A model generated the notes under the pieces. It saw only the letters and a list, made by a program, of their open reading frames with translations, ran no database searches and was not told where the DNA came from. This document shows positions 45,570 through 55,607 of a DNA stretch of 64,000 nt, piece by piece. The stretch's first letter is position 1, and every line of letters begins with the position of its first letter. The translations under genes and the position numbers were made by a program. The stretch comes from Cordylochernes scorpioides (lineage: Eukaryota; Arthropoda; Arachnida; Pseudoscorpiones; Chernetidae): contig CP092863.1 in the NCBI GenBank assembly GCA_030710605.1, positions 120,633,586-120,697,585 of the forward strand. Direction: 5' to 3'.

Positions 45570-45890
45570 ACTCATGGACAAAACTTAAGGAAGTTGCACC
45601 TTTCAGCATGTATATCGGGATTGAGACAATAACTCTGAAAGATATTACAGTGACCTTTATTGAAGACACACGAGATAACCAATATACACTCATGGACAAA
45701 ACTTAAGGAAGTTGTACCTTTCAGCATGTATATCGGGATTAAGACAATAACTCTGAAAGATATTACAGTGACCTTTATTGAAGACACACGAGATAAACAA
45801 ATGTGAACAGCCTCTGTCTCCGTAAAAAAAAAAGGACGACCGACGGCTTCAAAGATTTTCTACCTCCTCAAGTTTGGTATTTCCATTAGT
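45570..45890 (+). mobile_element. 118-bp-family MITE, two-unit copy
   Basis: Two repeat units, then GTGAACAGCCTCTGTCTCC, an A-run, GACGACCGACGGC and the inverted end CCTCAAGTTTGG ... CCATTAGT. An intermediate between the single-unit and the 43-unit forms. Confidence 0.88.
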
Positions 45891-46383
45891 TTACTTCCAT
45901 ATTCTTTTATATAGGTACAAAATAAGTCATTTTAAAGGGAGAGGTGCCATTATTTGGTATATGAATTCCATATTTCAGCAATACTAAGTTACATATTTAC
46001 GTATATATTGAAGAAAATAAAGCTTCAAAACATTGTAAAAAATAATAATAAATAAATAGATACAATATATCTTTATATATATATATATATAAATGTAACT
46101 TATATAATATTCGTTTTAAAATACCCTATTACTATTAAAAATAACCAAAAATAAATTGTTACATAACGTGGAAAATAACAATAAATATTCAACATCATTA
46201 TTTCCTTGTTAAACCGACTGTATAAATTCTACATCCATTTATTTTTATTCTTTCCATGTAAAAAATACCATTTTATAACGTCCGTATTTAAATATCTTTC
46301 TCTCTTTCATTAATATAAATAATTTGTAGAATCTATGTGAATGGATACAATGTACAAAAGAGGTATATAAATATAATTATTTC
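45891..46383. other. AT-rich stretch, nothing recognised
   Basis: Contains one AAAGGGAGAGGTGCC end motif at about 45934 and a (TA)n run. Confidence 0.5.
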
Positions 46384-46385
46384 GA

Positions 46386-46835
46386 AAATAGAGCAATCCA
46401 TAAATAAATCTTTAATTAAAATGGCATATTGTTGCACCAAGTTGGCAGACTCTTCAACCTTGATTCTCTCCTGTGCCGGGTCTTACCGTGTTTCAACCAT
46501 CCTACAAATTTATATAAGTGGAGATAACTTTAAGTAGCCTCCAGAATAATTTATTTATTTCTCACATCAAACAGAGCAGTGAAGTCACACAGTGTACCTA
46601 AATACAAATGGTAATTCTATAATACATATATTTTGCTATAATATATATATTCTGTTTAATAAAATAAAAATTTGAATTTAATATATATGAAAATTAATAT
46701 TACAAATTAAAATAAAATAGGTTCATTAGCCATGATTCAACAATATATTGGATCAAAATATCATTTATTTTACCAATATTTCAGTTGGCTGAATGCCAAC
46801 CTTTATCAAGGTATTATAACATTTTAAAGTGTGTA
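46386..46835 (+). repeat. Family A foldback, left half, itself interrupted
   Basis: GAAAATAGAGCAATCCAT at 46386 leads into the family arm, which breaks off near 46430 and resumes at 46736 (ATATTGGATCAAAATATC) as far as TAACATTTTAAAGTGTG. The complementary right half lies at 49785-49930 with a matching inner end, so the pair may be one palindrome opened by later insertions (inference). Confidence 0.55.
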
Positions 46836-46949
46836 TTATATTCAGAAAAGATATATATTATATTTAATGATGATTTATACTGTTGACTTTGGAATATTAT
46901 TTTCTAATTATATTTTGGATAAATGAGTATCATTATGATATTGTTTTTC

Positions 46950-47200
46950 AGTCGTAGGAATAAAAAAAATAGTTCAGATCATTATTGATTTAATTTAGGT
47001 TTTTAAAAAATAGATAAACATGATTTGATAAAAGTACTGCCTGTCTTAAGGCGAGTAGAAGAAGGAAAAACAAAAACTTATTTACATAATGTACAAAAGA
47101 TTTAAGCCGGCCATCGAGAAACAACAACAATGAGGTTTTATAAGGGAATCGTTACCTCTGGCGGTCGATTTAACAGATTATTTGAATCTATGAAATATAA
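46950..47200 (-). repeat. Dispersed repeat, family D
   Basis: Reverse copy: CTGTCTTAAGGCGAG, TTACATAATGTACAAAAG, GGCGGTCGATTTAACAGA. Confidence 0.7.
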
Positions 47201-47239
47201 TTTTAAATAAAATAATATTTTAATATACGGAAAAATATG

Positions 47240-47312
47240 TCCAGGGTAGCCTAGTGGACGTGGCATCTGCCCGGTAAGCGGAATACTGTGGGTTCGATTC
47301 CCATCCCTGGAC
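47240..47312 (+). tRNA. tRNA-like sequence (anticodon loop CCGGTAA), probably not a true tRNA
   Basis: 73 nt foldable as a cloverleaf: acceptor TCCAGGG / CCCTGGA, perfect A box TAGCCTAGTGG and B box GGTTCGATTCC, anticodon stem TCTGC / GCGGA. The loop would give GGT (Thr), but position 33 is C instead of the universal U. It recurs inside two more foldback elements, so I regard it as the pol III promoter of a mobile element. Confidence 0.5.
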
Positions 47313-47480
47313 ACTTTTATTTTTTCCGTTTATCATTACTCTTCACAATTCACCCTTTCATACCTCATCCCAAAGGTTGGAAATAATCGTTATTTCTCCT
47401 TGAAATAAATTTTGATTTTTCGTTGAAAAGAAACACATGCGGGATAGTTTTCAAATGTCGTTTTACAATATAACATGTAT
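47240..47480 (+). mobile_element. tRNA-bearing foldback element, left arm lost
   Basis: A tRNA-like sequence (47240-47312) is followed by the right arm (AGGTTGGAAATAATCG, TATTTCTCCTTGAAATAA, AAAAGAAACACATGCGG) also found at 61.4-61.55 kb. The left arm is missing apart from CGGAAAAAT. Confidence 0.7.
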
Positions 47481-47489
47481 ATATTGGAT

Positions 47490-47560
47490 TTATAAATATA
47501 TTTTTTATTCCGATATTTCGAGGGGCAACTCGCCTCTCTTTTTCAAGGATGTTTGTCACT
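47490..47560 (-). repeat. Single arm related to the 24-kb palindrome
   Basis: Plus strand TTTATTCCGATATTTCGAGG then GGCAACTCGCCTCT. On the minus strand a stem II (GAG-GGC / GCC-CTC), GAA and ATAT keep the hammerhead-like layout with a poor core. Confidence 0.5.
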
Positions 47561-47744
47561 AAAACACGTGGGAACGCGTGTCTGGTTCTACAAGACCAAT
47601 GAAATATTACAGTTGAATATTACATTTCCAGTATATATACAGCTAATATTAATATACATAATTATTGTTATTTTATCTACATATATAGATTTAGAAAAGT
47701 GTAATTGTAAACAATTGTGTGTACTTATCTTATTAAAATAATCA

Positions 47745-48055
47745 GATTTTCGGCTCATTTTTGATTATCTTGAGAATTATTTTATGGTAATGCAGTCGTG
47801 GTTAAAAATCTTGAAAGTATAATAATAATGGTTTTGATCAGTAATTGCTTTAATTGAGCTTATGGAATATAGAAAACATAATTTGATAAAGGTATGCCTG
47901 ACTTTAGGCGTAAGAATAAAAAAAAAATGAAAAACGTATTTGCATAATGTACAAAAGAATTGAGCCGGCCATAGAGAAACAACAACAATCAGTTTTTATA
48001 GGGGATGATGACCTCTGGCGGTCGATTTAGCAGAGTATTTGAATCTATGAATATA
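47745..48055 (-). repeat. Dispersed repeat, family D
   Basis: Reverse copy: TTTTGATCAGTAATTGC, GCCTGACTTTAGGCGTAAG, GGCGGTCGATTTAGCAGA. Confidence 0.7.
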
Positions 48056-48775
48056 TAATTTTAAAATAAAATATTATTTTAATATAACATATATATAAAT
48101 TATGTATTAATGGTAATGTATATATATATATATATATATAAACATGATAAATAATTGTATCTCAGATGTTCCCCCATTTATATAAATAAAAGTACTATTG
48201 TGAAGAAGGAAGTGGAGAAGAAAGCTTTTAAACAAAGGACGTCTACCCATTCACATGGCAGCTATCTTTCTAACATAATTTCTCCCTCTATTTAATTCTT
48301 TGTATCCTTTTATCTTATAATTAATTTATTTATTGTTTGTTTGTGTCTTTTGTTTGTGGATTTATGTAATCATTTATCGAAAGGTTGTATTTTTTATAGT
48401 TCTATTGTTTTATTGTTATTTATATTTTTGATAATCGATTGCTTTTTTTTTTGGTAATTTGCAGACGATATAAACTGTACGATTGAATATTGTTTGTTTC
48501 CATATTTGCATATCTGTTATTATAATATGTTTTATTTCATATTGTCACGGTAGAGAAGACAAGTATTCTAAAATCATAATTAAAAATAAATAATTAATTA
48601 ATTAAACCTATATATTGCAAAATGTGTCAAAAGGATTTTTCAAGTGGTAATTTACAAGCATGGTAAGGAGTGATGACTATGCAAATATTTATGATGATAA
48701 ACAACAGAATATTTAAAATAATTATTCAGTGACAATATTATACTCTACATATTCTGCTTATATATATATTTTTTT
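48056..48775. other. AT-rich stretch, nothing recognised
   Basis: (TA)n run near 48119-48140; otherwise no supported feature. Confidence 0.5.
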
Positions 48776-48776
48776 G

Positions 48777-48880
48777 AAAATAGAGCAATCCATATTTAAT
48801 TCATTAAATAATAAAAAGACGTATATTGGATTTAATAAAATATTTTATTAAATCCAATATACGCCATTTTATTATTTAAT
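48777..48880. repeat. Short family A hairpin lacking the inner core
   Basis: GAAAATAGAGCAATCCAT then arms ATTGGATTTAATAAAATATT / inverted, meeting directly. The GCCAACCTTTATC core is absent, as if the palindrome were internally deleted. Confidence 0.65.
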
Positions 48881-49199
48881 ATATATATGTTATTGAAAGG
48901 ATTATTCGTCTTAAATCAAAAAGTTAATTTCTGCTCTATAAAAATGAAAAAACAAAGAAACTTATCCTTTTTGAATCTATTCGTTATTATAATATATATA
49001 TGTGTGTTTGTATCCTCTCCATTCAAATTAAACGTCAAAACTAAGCGCCATCTATTGATCGTTACGCAAACTAGCGGACTCGGGTCGGTGAATAGCCGGT
49101 AAATAGATGGCACTTAGTTTTAGCGTCTATTTTGACGAGAGAAGCAACCTTAATTTTTAGTGATCAATTTTCTCCCATTAAAATTTCCATCTTTCAAAA

Positions 49200-49260
49200 T
49201 AAGGAAAAATCTTGACGAAGTAAAGGCGTACAGCCTAGCGAAATATTGGGTTTTTGTAAT
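49200..49260 (+). repeat. Hammerhead-like repeat end
   Basis: TTGACGAAGTAAAGGC ... GCCTAGCGAAATATTGGG: a core one base from consensus (C3 to T), stem II AGGC / GCCT, GAA, ATAT, T. Flanking A-run and T-run could form the rest of stem I. Confidence 0.4.
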
Positions 49261-49369
49261 ATATAAAATGTTTTATTTTATTTTTGATCCAAAATAAGCT
49301 TATTAATATATATACATAATTTATATATATGTTATATTAAAAAAATATTTTATTTAAAAAAATTATATT

Positions 49370-49690
49370 TCATAGATACAAATACTCTGTTAAATCGACC
49401 GCCAGAGGTCACACTTCCCCTATAAAAACTCGTTGTTGTTGTTGTACCCTGTTGGCCGGCTCAAACCTTTTGTACATTATGTAAATAAGTTTTTCATTTT
49501 TTAGATTCTTACGCCTTAAGCCAGGCATTACTTTTATCAAATTATGTTTTTTTATGTATTCCATAAGCTCAATTAAAGCTATTTTTGATAACAAATTTTA
49601 TTTAATTATTGCGACGACTGCCGAACAATGTCACATACTCATGGATTTCGAGATCAAGCAAATGATCAACCATTTTTTCTATTCTCAAAA
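49370..49690 (+). repeat. Dispersed repeat, family D
   Basis: Forward copy: TTAAATCGACCGCCAGAGG, a GTTGTTGTTGT run, TTGGCCGGCTCAAACC, CTTACGCCTTAAGCCAGGC. Confidence 0.7.
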
Positions 49691-49784
49691 CAATCAGCAT
49701 CGATTAATAATTCTATATAACTCTAATAATAAAAAATTAACAAGAAAATATTTTTATTTATAATATATATATATGTTTTTTTAC

Positions 49785-49932
49785 ACACTTTGACACACTT
49801 TAAAATGTTATAACACCTTGATAAAGGTTGGCGTTCAGCCAACTGAAATATTGGTAAAATAAATGTTATTTTGATCCAATATATGCCTTTTTAATTAAAG
49901 ATTTATTTATGGATTGCTCTATTTTCAATATA
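49785..49932. repeat. Family A foldback, right half
   Basis: ACCTTGATAAAGGTTGGCG ... CTGAAATATTGG, ending ATGGATTGCTCTATTTTC. Contains the same hammerhead-like fold as 195-235. Confidence 0.75.
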
Positions 49933-50534
49933 TATGTTTATGTATATATGAAGCCGTTAATTATGTAATATATATCTAAAATTAATGAGAAAATCACTAT
50001 ATCCCTATATGAAGCTGGTAGAACAAAGGCTTGCAATATGTGATATATTAACTTCCATCCCCCTTTTGGTCCTAATATGAAATCAATTTTAATTTTGAAA
50101 GTATTGAATATTTTTGGCACAAATTTATAAAAGTCCCTGAGCGGAGAATAATTATTTTGATTAAAACTTTAACCCATTTACCTAATAAAAATTTTTCTCA
50201 GATTTTCCATTTTTTCCATCTCAGCTCCCTAAGGACTTTCCAAAGAGATTCTAAATTAAGAATCAATAATTTACCATCTTTAATTACAAAAGTCTAAAGT
50301 TAAAACGGTTTCACGTTTAAATAACGATTTTTTTTAAAAAGGTTATAAAAATGGGAGAATATGTAAGTTTTAATTATTATAACTATTCTTAGCAAATTCG
50401 CCCTCTCTCTCTCATTGAGTTTACCGCTCTTAACTATTAAAATTAGGTTTTGGGGAAATATGCAGATTTGGCGATATGTAATTTATTTAAGTATATTTTA
50501 CAAGTAATACTTATAAATGACTGCGGCGTATAAT
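49933..50534. other. AT-rich stretch, nothing recognised
   Basis: No gene, RNA or bounded repeat supported. Confidence 0.5.
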
Positions 50535-51044
50535 TATAAAGCTATACAACCAGTTTAACCGCATAAGTTTCTTTTTATTTATGAAAAATCATTTTTAATT
50601 TCAAAGAGAAATAATTTAATATTTCTTACTTTTGGATGACGTATGAAAAGATTGAATATATGAAGAGTGATGGTCTATATATGAATGGATGACGTATGGA
50701 GGGTGAAAAATATGAAGAGTAATGGCGAACGGAAAAATAAAAGTGTCCAGGAGCGGGAATCGAACCCACAACCTTCTGCTTACCGGGCAGGTGCCATGTC
50801 TACTAGGCTATCCTGGACGATATTTCTCCGTTCGTAACTAATATTTAAACTGACTAATAATACTTATAAAATTGTAATTCCATACGTCATCCATTCATAT
50901 ATAGACCATCACCTTTCATATATTCAACCTTTTCATACGTCATCCAAAAGTTAGAAATATTAAATTATTTCTCTTTGAAATTAAAAATGATTTTTCATAA
51001 ATAAAAAGAAACTTATGCGGTTAAACTGGTTGTATAGCTTTATA
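50535..51044. mobile_element. tRNA-bearing foldback element, complete
   Basis: Arms of about 165 bp (50535-50700 and 50880-51044) share AAGCTATACAACCAGTTTAA, TTTCAAAGAGAAATAA and TGGATGACGTATG in inverted order. In the centre sits a tRNA-like sequence (50745-50817, minus strand). I know of no standard class combining long TIRs with a central tRNA-like promoter; it could be a SINE captured by a MITE. Confidence 0.8.
50745..50817 (-). tRNA. tRNA-like sequence inside foldback element
   Basis: 73 nt; acceptor TCCAGGA / TCCTGGA (compensated relative to the 47.2-kb copy), A box TAGCCTAGTAG, B box GGTTCGATTCC, loop CCGGTAA with C at position 33. Paired change in the acceptor stem but non-canonical anticodon loop. 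Confidence 0.5.
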
Positions 51045-51600
51045 TTTTACAAGTCTTTATAATTTTAAGTAATAAGAAGATAGTTAATTTAATTAACTAT
51101 TTTAAACTATTCACAGTATATAGCACAAATTTGACAACTTAGTTATCGAAGATAATTTTTATTTGCATAAAGGGCCCTATCAGCTATTTTCAACAGTATA
51201 TGCATAATAAAGTTTTCAAAATATGATAAGTAATTTGTCTTATTTATATTTCAATTTGAGATTTTATACGTTTTGATTCTTGATTTTCTCCTGTATTAAG
51301 GAAGCTCGTCTGAAAATATAAGCTTCCTGTTCAAATTTTCATGCGATTAAAAGTTTTAGTTGTCTTTTCCACCGTAAAAATAAATGCTAGTGAGTGAAAC
51401 GTTCATATAAATAAAAGATTTAATTTAATTCGAGATGACAATTCATTGATAGATATAAAAGTCGACTAAGCAATCCCCCACATCTTTAACATAAAAAAAA
51501 ACAAGTATTTAAATTGTTATACCATTTATTTAAATCAATATAAATTAAAAGAGAGTATTTGGTTCTGTGAAAGAGAAAAACGGGTTTTTTTATCAAAATA
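51045..51600. other. AT-rich stretch, nothing recognised
   Basis: No supported feature. Confidence 0.5.
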
Positions 51601-52035
51601 ATTCGAGAGATTGCCCCCTATAGTAAAAGACAGTAGAAGTTTGATTTATTTATGAAAAAAAAAAACATTCGCGTGTCAATGTTTTCATTTGTTATATTTA
51701 GATGGCGTGTTATTGCTATGTATTAATTTATGCTTAGCTAGCTTTGTTCTTATTGTTTGCAAAATAGCATTGCTCGATGCAAATATTTATATATAATTCT
51801 ACTGTCCTAAAAGCTTATGTCAATAGTTTGCTTAAATACCATTTCTAAGATGTGTAGCAGTATCAGTGTAGCATATATAAGCAGATTAATCCAATACAGT
51901 ATTAGAGCTCTAAAGAAACGGTCTTGTAGATTAAATTGACGAAACTGCTGGGAGGGTTCACTACTGATGAGCCAAGCCCTCCCAATATTTTTTTTCATCG
52001 CAGTAAGGACAGTAGAAGTTTGTTTTATTTGTGGA
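51601..52035. repeat. Family F repeats
   Basis: ATTCGAGAGATTGCCCCCTA, then two copies of GACAGTAGAAGTTTG..., with GACGAAACTGCTGGGAGGG and CTGATGAGCCAAGCCCTCCC between (GGGAGGG pairs with CCCTCCC). Confidence 0.65.
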
Positions 52036-52124
52036 AAAAAAACATTCGCGTCTTAATGTTTTCATTTGTTTTACTTATAAAATTATTTGACAAAAAAATA
52101 TATTAAAAACCGTTATAAAAATAC

Positions 52125-52775
52125 TGTTAGGACGAGAAAGTTAAACAGCACCGTGGTAGTAAGCAGGGTCAGTTCGACCACATGTGTTTACCGCCAAGAA
52201 TAGCTGAGATTGAACGGACCAATCAGGAAGGAAGAAATCCAGCTGAAGGCCAGGAATATAAACATCCTCCCTTTTGTTGACTGCTACTCCCTGTATGTTA
52301 CTTGTAAACCAAGGGGTGCACACAGTAGTACCACCCTCCCGCCTACCCGCGGTTCCCCGTGTCAACCTCAGAGGTCCTTGATTCGTCGGCAGATTCAGGG
52401 AGTACTGGGAACTAAGGGTACGAGAGTCCTATTGAAGCGCAGGACGGGTTTAACCAAGTCCAAACGAGAGGACAGCAACCTGGCCATGAACTCTGTGCTA
52501 CTGATTGTTCGACCCCATGGAGATAGACCATAAAGGCGGGCGCGAGGGGCCAAACTAAATGGCCGCTCGAAGCATGGAGAATGCATCATTCCCTTGGCTA
52601 GGTGACTGAAAAAGGATCAGCTTATGGACCGAGATGTCTGGGTGGCTATATTGCTCCTAGGATGTATGTTACTTGTCACTATAATACAGGAAGTTAAATA
52701 AATAACAGACGAACAGATATCCTTACCTATCCTATTTGCATATTTGACCATCCTTGACATAGCAGAAGCCTAACA
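52125..52775. mobile_element. Probable solo LTR
   Basis: 651 bp starting TGTTAGGACG and ending GCCTAACA, so with inverted TGTTAGG / CCTAACA termini. Flanks ATAC and CTAC may be a decayed 4-bp duplication. GC-rich interior, a TATA-like GAATATAAACA near 52254 and AATAAATAACAG near the 3' side. No internal retroelement genes are adjacent. Orientation is suggested as plus by the TATA to poly(A) order. Confidence 0.5.
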
Positions 52776-52794
52776 CTACTATTTGAAAGTTTTT

Positions 52795-52870
52795 GTGCAA
52801 TAAATTGATAAAGAGAGAGCGCAATCTCTCGAAATATTTTGATAAAATTTGATTTTCTTTCTACATATCC
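52795..52870 (+). repeat. Hammerhead-like repeat end (shared with 13.1 kb)
   Basis: AATTGATAAAGAGAGAGCGC ... TCTCTCGAAATATTTTGAT; same heptamer TTGATAA, hairpin, GAA-ATAT-T layout as family A but a different stem II. Confidence 0.4.
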
Positions 52871-53146
52871 AGGTACGCTCTTTTTATATTGTATAGCGTA
52901 GAAGTCTTGGAATACGTAAAGATGTATTTATTGATGACGTCAGTACGACAAATCTACAGCTAGAGAATATTGAACCAGGTATGATGGTTTCTTAAATACA
53001 GAGTAATATTCTGTGTTAAATGTCTTCATTGAATAATTAAATTAAATAATTATTTCTTCGCAACAATTAAGTTATATGGAAAAAAATAGTACAAATGTGA
53101 TATTGTACTGGGATATAAGGTGGATAAATTATGAAAAAAAAGACAT

Positions 53147-53365
53147 CTCCTCATCGTGCAACTGAAAGTTGCTGATGGCTTGCGCCATCTATCGGAATTA
53201 TGAAAAAGGGCATCTCCTTATCGTGTAACTGAAAGTTGCTGATGGCTTGCGCCATCTATCGGAATTACGAAAAAAGGCATCTACTTACCGTGCAACTTCC
53301 GATAGATGGAGCAAGCCATCAGCAACTTTCAGTTGCACGATAAGTAGATGCCTTTTTTCATAATA
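53147..53365. repeat. Family E repeats, tandem then inverted
   Basis: About 2.5 direct units of ~68 bp (GGCATCTCCTTATCGTG, AACTGAAAGTTGCTGATGGC, GCGCCATCTATCGGAAT) followed by an inverted unit. Single hairpin copies lie near 20625, 57572-57670 and 60331-60445. Confidence 0.75.
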
Positions 53366-53566
53366 TAGTTATATTCAATGGATCTTCATTTATCTACTCA
53401 AACTATTCAAATTGTATTTCTATATATCATTTGCTTCATATATCTTTAGATGTTTGTTTTAATTATGAAATTTAATATTTATTCAAGCATTGAATAATTA
53501 AAACATGTATGTAATTATCTTTAATTATAAATGCTATATATATTTCTGGATAAATTTTAAATGTTG

Positions 53567-53825
53567 TACAGTAAACTCTCCTATAACGCGATTAATTTGT
53601 TCCGTGTTGTATGAAATCGCGTTATAGGAATTCGCGTTGTATGAAATAAAACTTGTATAACGTGAATGTTGTAAGGGTAAATTGTTAGTGACAATTATAA
53701 TGTATTTTATTTTATAACGCGTTATACGAAAATTCGCGTTGTATAAATATATTTGTCGCAATTTTTTTTATCGCGTTGTACGAAATCGCGTTGTAAAAAC
53801 TCGCGTTATAGGAGAGTCTACTGTA
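53567..53825. mobile_element. Pogo-like TIR MITE, copy 2
   Basis: 259 bp, same ends and order as 7203-7460 with only scattered substitutions. Confidence 0.85.
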
Positions 53826-53845
53826 TATTCGTAATATAGTTACTA

Positions 53846-54045
53846 TTTAGAAAGAGGGAATCATATATCGCCGCAACTCTTTTTATTAACGCGATTAAGG
53901 AAGCTTTCGGGCAAGCCCTTCTTCAGCTAACTATAGTTACTACTATAGTGTACACTATAGTTAGCTGAAGAAGGGCTTGCCCGAAAGCTTCCTTAATCGC
54001 GTTAATAAAAAGAGTTGCGGCGATATATGATTCCCTCTTTCTAAA
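53846..54045. repeat. Perfect 92-bp-arm palindrome with hammerhead-like cores
   Basis: Arms 53846-53937 and 53954-54045 appear identical as inverted copies; the 16-bp spacer is itself made of TATAGT words. Each arm contains CTGAAGA, GGGC-TT-GCCC, GAAAGCTT. Confidence 0.9.
53965..53990 (+). ncRNA. Hammerhead-like core, canonical heptamer
   Basis: CTGAAGA 53965-53971, stem II GGGC 53973-53976 / GCCC 53979-53982 with a 2-nt loop, GAA 53983-53985, self-complementary AGCT 53986-53989, T53990. Stem I is poor (only the first pair, G-C), so activity is uncertain. The mirror copy is on the minus strand at about 53901-53926. Confidence 0.5.
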
Positions 54046-54369
54046 TTGTCGAAATCCGCAATCCGTTTACCATGAATAGTTACTATTATTATGCATATTT
54101 GCATATATATATATAATATAAATAGTTTGGTAAATTCGACCGATTTCATAACTCATCATGTAGGATGTTATGAAATAGAAGCCATCCCTGTACTGATGAG
54201 GGCCATATCCAGAAACCATGGTATACTGGTTGTTGGATTTTGTCTGGATTTGTCAAAACTGGTGTTGTGGCTTATTATTCATCAATAAAGTTTTTTAATA
54301 GGGTGATGCAAAAGTGCAATCGTTCTGACCCACAAATAAAGGGAGAGGTGCCTCTTTTGGTGTATATAT

Positions 54370-54780
54370 ATTAGATAATGAAAAGACATATATTGGATTT
54401 AATAAAAGATTTATTTGCCAATATTTCGGTTGGCTGAACGCCAACCTTTATCAAGGAATTACAATTTTGTATACACAAACTCAGCGCCGCATAGTGTTAT
54501 AATATAACTGTGATATTATAACATTATGCGGCGCTGAGTTTGTGTATACAAAAATGTAATGCCTCGATAAAGGTTGGCGTTCAGCTAGCCGAAATATTGG
54601 CAATTGAACTTTTATTCTCAATCCAATATATGTCTTTTTATTATCTAATGATTTAAATATGGATTGTTCTATTTTCAGAACAATATATATATAAAGTTTG
54701 GCGTTCAGTCAACTAAAATATTGATGAAATAAATGATATTTTTAATCCAATATATGTATTTTTATTTAAAGAACGATATA
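54370..54780. repeat. Foldback element, family A, copy 3, plus adjacent fragment
   Basis: Arms about 54370-54499 and 54515-54649, meeting at AAACTCAGCGCCGCATA and its inverse. The right end leads to ATGGATTGTTCTATTTTC. A further partial arm follows at 54700-54780. Confidence 0.8.
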
Positions 54781-54982
54781 TATATATGAAGATTCTAAAA
54801 TTATTTTCACACGAGATATAATTAATTCTTTATTTACGATTTATTTTCAGATAGAGATAATTTCTTTCATCCCTTATATATTAAAGTTTTATTATTTAAA
54901 AAATTAAATTTATTGTGTTTATAAATAGAATACGTTCGACCAGGTTTTTTAGGTTTATAATAAATTAAATTTATTATTATCC

Positions 54983-55212
54983 CCCCCCCCCCGAGTACAC
55001 GTGATATAGACCATGATAATCCTTGTTGGTAGTTAGTAACTGATTTTTACTATACGTGCAACACATGTCTACATATGTAGAAAGTTGTTCGACCTTTTTA
55101 TTTACAAGTGTGCCAGAGCCCTGTTTGGTTACTTGCACTAAAAAAAAAAAATTCCAATGCAGGCTTCGTTCCCAAGTCGTAGCTATAAAAATCAACATTT
55201 TATACTATTCCT
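54983..55212 (-). repeat. SINE copy, diverged
   Basis: GAGTACACGTGATATAGACC, CTACATATGTAG and GTTTGGTTACTTGCAC are recognisable, with a decayed tRNA-like head. A C-run of 11 precedes it. Confidence 0.7.
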
Positions 55213-55290
55213 ATAGTAGTATATCAAAAGTGCGAGTTTTTTGCAGCAACATGTTTATTAAAAATTGAAATACAAGGTAATAAGACCAAA

Positions 55291-55400
55291 CTCGCTTGTT
55301 CGGCGGTACATATACTAAAATTGGAAGGATATAGATAAGATTAGCATGGCCCCTGCGCAAGGATGACACGCAAAAGCGTGATACATTTCACTTTTTTTTT
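55291..55400 (+). ncRNA. U6 snRNA copy, altered ACAGAGA box
   Basis: Starts near CTCGCTTGTTCGGC; ACATATACTAAAATTGGA and AAGATTAGCATGGCCCCTGC are as in canonical U6, as is GCGCAAGGATGACACGC. The spliceosomal ACAGAGA box (pairs with the 5' splice site) reads ATAGATA; the AGC triad is retained. The 3' part diverges after ACACGCAAAAGCGTG and ends in a T-run (55392-55400), a pol III terminator. The two box changes make a pseudogene the likeliest reading; a variant U6 is the alternative. Confidence 0.85.
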
Positions 55401-55607
55401 GTCTAATTGCATTGTGTTTATAATCTATAATCCAAATTTTGCCTTATCATTAAAAGTAAAATATAAATATAATAAATATTTATAAGATTATTATTATTTT
55501 TTTATATATTATAATTGTAGCGGCTCCCAAATATTAACTTTTCATATTTTAATTATAAGTTTCAATTTGTTTAATAACTATTTAATTCAAATATTAATAT
55601 CTTATAA

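Noticed and set aside
47240-47312. A functional tRNA-Thr gene
   Set aside because: C at position 33, recurrence inside foldback elements, and acceptor loss in one copy point to a mobile pol III promoter.
54190-54220. CTGATGAGGGCCATATCCAG-AAACC as a hammerhead
   Set aside because: Stem II is at best 2-3 pairs, G12 of GAAA is not correctly placed after a closed stem, and no stem I was found.
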